A stretch of 9,153 nucleotides of DNA from an uncultured Gemmiger sp. (GTDB taxonomy: Bacteria; Bacillota; Clostridia; Oscillospirales; Ruminococcaceae): positions 1 to 9,153 of the forward strand of contig CALWNS010000265.1 of the NCBI GenBank assembly GCA_944382805.1. Direction: 5' to 3'. Shown here piece by piece: positions 5,969 through 9,153 of the stretch; position 1 is the stretch's first letter; every line of letters begins with the position of its first letter. The notes under the pieces were generated by a model. The model searched no databases and was not told the origin of the DNA. It was given only the letters and a program-made list of their open reading frames with translations. The translations under genes were made by a program, and so were the position numbers.

Positions 5969-6543
5969 GGCGTTTCCTCCCCGGCCGGCGCGGCCAGCAC
6001 GCAGTTCAGCTGCAGGCGGTAGCCGCCGCTGCCGGAACCATAGCCGCTGTACTGTACGGTATCGAACAGGCCGGTCGCCTGCAAACGGCGCACATAGGCC
6101 GGGATATCAATGACCTGCGGCGAAACGGCGTCGAACCCCAGCACGCCGCTGGTGGCGCTGTAGCTGCGCAGGCGGACCTGCACGCTGCCGCTGGCGGATT
6201 CCAGCGTTTGCAGCAGCTGCCCGGTGGGGTCTGGGTAGCTGTCCAGCAGGTCGTGCAGCTCGTCGGCCAGCCCGGCGTCGGCCTGCAGGCGCTCGGCCAG
6301 CGTGCGGTCGGCCAGGCTTTCGGCATAGGCGGCGCCGGAGGCTTCGCACCAGGCGTTCAGGCTGCCGGTCTCGCCGCGCAGCCAGGCCGTGTGCAGCGTA
6401 AGCGCCCCCCACCCCAGCAGGCAGACGGCCACAACGGCCGCGGCGGGCGCCGCGGCGCGCGCCAGGCGCCGCCCCGCCGCGCGCCGGCCGGAACTTTCGG
6501 CCAGCTGCCAGCAGCGGTAAAAATTGTTGCGTTTGTATGCCAT
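5965..6543 (-). CDS. pilN: PilN-like pilus alignment protein (divergent)
   Basis: A 192-residue bitopic protein: a basic cytosolic N-terminus of about 30 residues, one transmembrane helix (about 31-52, AAPAAAVVAVCLLGWGALTL), then an extracytoplasmic domain with a helical stretch (about 60-110) and an alpha/beta C-terminus with a Gly/Ser/Tyr-rich turn near GYGSGSGGYR. Topology, length and the order pilM-this-pilO identify it as PilN. The INLLP peptide with which typical PilN docks on PilM is not present; the N-terminus reads MAYKRNNFYRCW. The start was set at ATG 6541-6543, with AGGAAG (6553-6558) 9 nt upstream. A TTG at 6547-6549 would add two residues but sits only 3 nt from the same site. 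The stop overlaps the pilO start. Confidence 0.72.
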   Translation of the reverse strand: MAYKRNNFYRCWQLAESSGRRAAGRRLARAAAPAAAVVAVCLLGWGALTLHTAWLRGETGSLNAWCEASGAAYAESLADRTLAERLQADAGLADELHDLLDSYPDPTGQLLQTLESASGSVQVRLRSYSATSGVLGFDAVSPQVIDIPAYVRRLQATGLFDTVQYSGYGSGSGGYRLQLNCVLAAPAGEETP

Positions 6544-6552
6544 AACCAAAAA

Positions 6553-6558
6553 CTTCCT
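6553..6558 (-). promoter_or_regulatory. Ribosome binding site of pilN
   Basis: AGGAAG on the minus strand, 9 nt before ATG at 6543 and 3 nt before an in-frame TTG at 6549. The spacing favours the ATG. Confidence 0.55.
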
Positions 6559-6572
6559 TTGCGTTTGTGCTG

Positions 6573-7460
6573 TCAGGGCAGCAGGCTGCCGGCGGTGTAC
6601 TGGCAGTCGGCCAGCGCCCAGCCCTTGGGCAGGCGTACGCGCGGGCTGGCGGGGAACAGCCCCGCTTTCAGGTGCAGCGCCGCCAGCCCCGGCGCGCAGG
6701 CGGCCAGGTCGCCGACTGCCTCCCCGCCAAAGTACACGTCAGTCAGCGGGTGGGGGCTTTTGCCGGCCTGGTGGAACTGCACAAGGCCGGATACTTTTTG
6801 CAGGATCTCGGCCGCGCCGTCCGCGCTGCCGCGCGGGTGGAACAGGCGGCTGCGCGTGGCGTACTTGTAGCGGCCCTGCTCGTACAGCGCGGCGTTGAGC
6901 GTTTCGCCGTCGAACACCAGCGTGATGAAGGTGCGCCCGCCGCATTCGGGCAGCGCGCGCACCAGGCGGATCTGCCCGGCAAGCGCCAGGTCAATGCTGT
7001 CCAGCCGCAGGCCCAGCCCGGCGGCCAGCGCCACATAGCCGTCCAAAAATCCCTTTTCCACGCGGGTGGCCAGCACGGTGTCGGTGTTGGCGGCCGGGTC
7101 AGAGCGCAGCAGCATATAGTCGTCCAGCGGATCCTCGGCCTCGCTGCCGGTGCTCAGCTCATGGCTGACCACCGTGCGCAGCCGGGCCGGCGGCAGGTGC
7201 GGCAGCTCCAGCAGGCGGCTGACGAACTGGCCGCCGCCCAGCGCCAGCGCCACGTGCCGGGTGGGCAGGCGCTCGGCGCGCCAGAATTCGCCCAGCGCCT
7301 CGCTCAAAAGGGCTTCGTCCGTGATCAGCCCGTTGATCAGGCAGCCGTCCGGCAGTTCGGCCTGGCACAGGCGCTGCACTTCGGCCTGCGCGCCGCGCGC
7401 GCGGCCCACCGCCGCCTGGACGGTGCGGTTGCACAGGAATAAAACAGTTGTCAATGGCAT
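6573..7460 (-). CDS. pilM: PilM-like actin-fold pilus assembly protein (divergent)
   Basis: A 295-residue soluble protein, shorter than usual PilM (about 350). PilM is an actin-like protein that binds the cytosolic tail of PilN and sits around the motor. Supporting segments are the central pattern VALALGGGQFVSRLLELPHL followed by an Arg/Leu-rich helix and an acidic DYMLL segment (about 69-118), which resembles the PilM stretch leading to its P-x-x-E and ldY motifs; the internal actin-type strand pair ITLVFDGETLNAALYEQGRY; and VYFGGEAVGDL near the C-terminus, which matches the adenosine-binding GG motif. The N-terminal phosphate-1 loop, normally DIGSSSIK-like, reads FLCNRTVQAAVG and has no Asp-x-Gly, so nucleotide binding may be weak or lost. 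The ribosome site (GGAAAGAGAA) is weak. It lies 29 nt after pilC and 29 nt before pilN. The call rests partly on context. Confidence 0.72.
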   Translation of the reverse strand: MPLTTVLFLCNRTVQAAVGRARGAQAEVQRLCQAELPDGCLINGLITDEALLSEALGEFWRAERLPTRHVALALGGGQFVSRLLELPHLPPARLRTVVSHELSTGSEAEDPLDDYMLLRSDPAANTDTVLATRVEKGFLDGYVALAAGLGLRLDSIDLALAGQIRLVRALPECGGRTFITLVFDGETLNAALYEQGRYKYATRSRLFHPRGSADGAAEILQKVSGLVQFHQAGKSPHPLTDVYFGGEAVGDLAACAPGLAALHLKAGLFPASPRVRLPKGWALADCQYTAGSLLP

Positions 7461-7489
7461 ACGCAGTTCTCTTTCCGTTTGTTTTTTGT

Positions 7490-8680
7490 TTACCCGGCAA
7501 TGGCGCTGTAGGAGCCGTAGATCGGCAGGATCACGGCCACGACCACCAGCGCCACGATCACGCCCATCACCACGATCATCAGCGGTTCCAGCAGGCCCAG
7601 CAGGCGCTTGGTGGCCTGTTCGGCTTCGTAGTCCATCGTGTCGGAGGCGGCGGACATCATATCGTCCAGGCGGCCGGTCTCCTCGCCCACCTGCAGCGAG
7701 GCGGCCAGCTTGTTTTCGAACCCGTCCACCTGCATGAGCGCCGCCGAAAGCGCGCTGCCGCTGCGCACCGCCGCCAGCGCCTGGGGGAACTGGCTTTCGA
7801 TCCAGGCGTTATGCACCGTATCCTGCGAAGCCTGCAACGAGTTCAGGATCGGCACGCCGCAGGCGTACAGGCTGGCCAGCGTGCGGGCAAAGCGGGCGGT
7901 GCAGATTTTGCGGTACAGCCGCCCCGTGACCGGCATATGCAGGCGGAAGCGGTCCCACGCGCGGCGCACATCGGGCGCGCGCAGGGCCGCGCGGACCCCG
8001 ATGGCCAAAAGCACCGCCGCCAGCACCAGCCAGTACCAGCCGGCGGCCACCGCGTTGCACACGGCGAACAGCAGCACGGTGGGCCAGGGCAGCTCGTCCA
8101 TCTGGGCGAACAGCTCCTCAAACTGGGGCAGCACAAACCCCACCAGCACCCCGCAGACCACCACGACCATGACGGCCAGGATCGCCGGGTACAGCAGGCT
8201 GCTGACCACCTGTTGGGAGATGCGGTACTCTTTCTCATAATACAGGGCCATGCGCCGGCACACCCGGTCGATGCTGCCGGTGCCCTCGGCGCTGCGCACC
8301 ATGGCAACGAGCAGCGGCGGGAAGGCCGGGGCCTGGTTTTCCATGGCGGCCGAAAGCGGCACGCCCTGGCGCAGATCGGCGCGCAGTGCTTCGTACAGCG
8401 CGCGCAGGGCGGGGGCCAGGCCGTCCTCGTTCGCCAGGATGCCCAGCGCGCGCAGCAGCGGCACGCCGGCCTCCAGCAGCATCCCCAGCCCGCGGCAGAA
8501 CTCCGCCAGCTGTGCGGGCCGCAGCGCGCGGCGGCGGGCCGGGCGCAGTGCGCGCTGCCCGGTCAGGTACAGCCCTTCGCCGCGCAGGCGGGCGTACAGC
8601 GCCTGCGCATCGGCGGCGGCCGCCGTGCCGCGCACGGTGCGGCCCTCGGCGTTTTTGGCGGTGTAGCGGTAGGTGACCAT
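7490..8680 (-). CDS. pilC: Type IV pilus inner-membrane platform protein PilC (GspF family)
   Basis: A 396-residue polytopic membrane protein, close to the usual 400 for PilC/GspF, that forms the base on which PilB assembles and PilT disassembles pilin. The N-terminus starts YRYTAKNAEGRTVRGT, the classical family opening. Two T2SSF repeats follow (about 57-180 and 260-380), each with the conserved G-x-G-x-(I/L)D turn: SAEGTGSID (130-138) and VGEETGRLDD (331-340). Predicted membrane helices lie at about 164-186, 201-228 and 364-386, the last ending in LPIYGSYSAIAG, typical of the family C-terminus. The second repeat includes FARTLASLYACGVPIL. The ATG has AGGAG about 13 nt upstream, rather long, but no closer in-frame start exists. 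The gap to pilD is 45 nt. Confidence 0.95.
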   Translation of the reverse strand: MVTYRYTAKNAEGRTVRGTAAAADAQALYARLRGEGLYLTGQRALRPARRRALRPAQLAEFCRGLGMLLEAGVPLLRALGILANEDGLAPALRALYEALRADLRQGVPLSAAMENQAPAFPPLLVAMVRSAEGTGSIDRVCRRMALYYEKEYRISQQVVSSLLYPAILAVMVVVVCGVLVGFVLPQFEELFAQMDELPWPTVLLFAVCNAVAAGWYWLVLAAVLLAIGVRAALRAPDVRRAWDRFRLHMPVTGRLYRKICTARFARTLASLYACGVPILNSLQASQDTVHNAWIESQFPQALAAVRSGSALSAALMQVDGFENKLAASLQVGEETGRLDDMMSAASDTMDYEAEQATKRLLGLLEPLMIVVMGVIVALVVVAVILPIYGSYSAIAG

Positions 8681-8725
8681 TCTTCGGCTTACTCTCCTTA
8701 CGTGGTTTGCCCGGCAAAGCGGGCC

Positions 8726-9153
8726 TTACAGCAGCGCGCCGTACCACAGGGCCAGCGCATCGCCCAAAAACAGCGCCGCCCCGATGCCGGCGCACAAAAA
8801 CGGCCCAAAAGCAAAGTGGTCGCCGCGCCGCGCGCGGCGTGTGAGCAGCAGCGCCGCCCCGTACACGCCGCCGCCCAGCACGGCCAGGAAAAACGCCACA
8901 AGCGTGTTCCGCCAGCCCAGCAGCAGCCCGGCCGCCGCCATCAGCTTGATATCCCCGCCGCCAAAAGCGCCGGGCACGGCCAGGCACAGCAGCAGCATCG
9001 GCACGCTGACGCACACCGCGCCGATGCCGTGCCGCCAGGCAAGGCCCGCCCAGGAGCCGGCGTGCGCGCCCTGCCACAAAACCAGCAGCGCGCCCAGCAG
9101 CGCCAAAGCGGCGCTGAGCCGGTCGGGGATCTGCTGGGTGGCGGCGTCGATGC
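8726..9153 (-). CDS. pilD: Prepilin peptidase PilD (N-terminus outside window)
   Basis: The last 141 residues of a type IV prepilin peptidase (A24 aspartic protease), the membrane enzyme that cleaves the leader of prepilins. Both catalytic aspartates are seen: the first in IDAATQQIPDRL (Asp codon 9146-9148) and the second in GGGDIKL (Asp codon 8951-8953), the GxGD motif. Several hydrophobic segments between and after them fit the polytopic family. The frame runs off the right edge with no start visible, so whether the usual N-terminal CxxC methyltransferase domain is present cannot be said. It is the most upstream gene of the pilus operon in this window, so pilin genes may lie beyond the edge. 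Confidence 0.92.
   Translation of the reverse strand, partial: IDAATQQIPDRLSAALALLGALLVLWQGAHAGSWAGLAWRHGIGAVCVSVPMLLLCLAVPGAFGGGDIKLMAAAGLLLGWRNTLVAFFLAVLGGGVYGAALLLTRRARRGDHFAFGPFLCAGIGAALFLGDALALWYGALL

Noticed and set aside
8709..8724. Inverted repeat GCCCG/CGGGC between pilD and pilC as a terminator
   Set aside because: Only 5 bp, no T run on the minus strand, and pilC follows in the same direction as part of one operon; similar short repeats are common at this GC content.

Overview
The window is GC-rich DNA, by eye well above 60% in the genes, with strong AGGAG-type ribosome binding sites, tight gene packing and intrinsic terminators. These traits, an archaeal/clostridial-type two-gene SufC/SufB system and type IV pilus genes with no outer-membrane component in view suggest an anaerobic, GC-rich member of Clostridia such as an Oscillospiraceae/Ruminococcaceae gut bacterium. 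That placement is inferred from style and gene content, not from a marker gene. No rRNA, tRNA, CRISPR array, insertion sequence or attachment site was seen.

Layout. Positions 2-52 hold the tail of a plus-strand gene. It converges on a minus-strand GNAT acetyltransferase (102-605), with a shared bidirectional terminator (62-102). A 221-bp divergent intergenic region (606-826) carries promoter candidates in both directions, a perfect G-quadruplex motif and an AT-rich dyad resembling an IscR/Rrf2-type operator. Plus-strand sufC (827-1561) and a single sufB/sufD-like gene (1564-2481) then form a two-gene iron-sulfur cluster assembly operon. It ends at a 28-nt perfect palindrome that acts as a bidirectional terminator (2504-2535).

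The rest of the window (2580-9153) is one minus-strand type IV pilus operon. In transcription order it runs pilD (prepilin peptidase, cut by the right edge), pilC (platform), pilM-like, pilN-like, pilO-like (alignment complex), pilB (extension ATPase), pilT (retraction ATPase). pilN/pilO and pilO/pilB overlap as ATGA; the other gaps are 27-45 nt, so co-transcription is likely. The set covers pilin processing, the cytoplasmic motor with extension and retraction, and the inner-membrane platform. No pilin and no secretin lie in the window.

How the parts work together: SufC and SufB would form the ATP-driven scaffold that builds Fe-S clusters. The single SufB-like protein keeps the equivalents of E. 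coli SufB Cys405, His433 and Glu434, and no cysteine desulfurase is nearby. In the pilus operon, PilB carries an N-terminal MshEN-type domain whose first motif fits c-di-GMP binding. PilM and PilN are divergent from the textbook pair. A hairpin sits between pilB and pilT and could set the ratio of extension to retraction motor.
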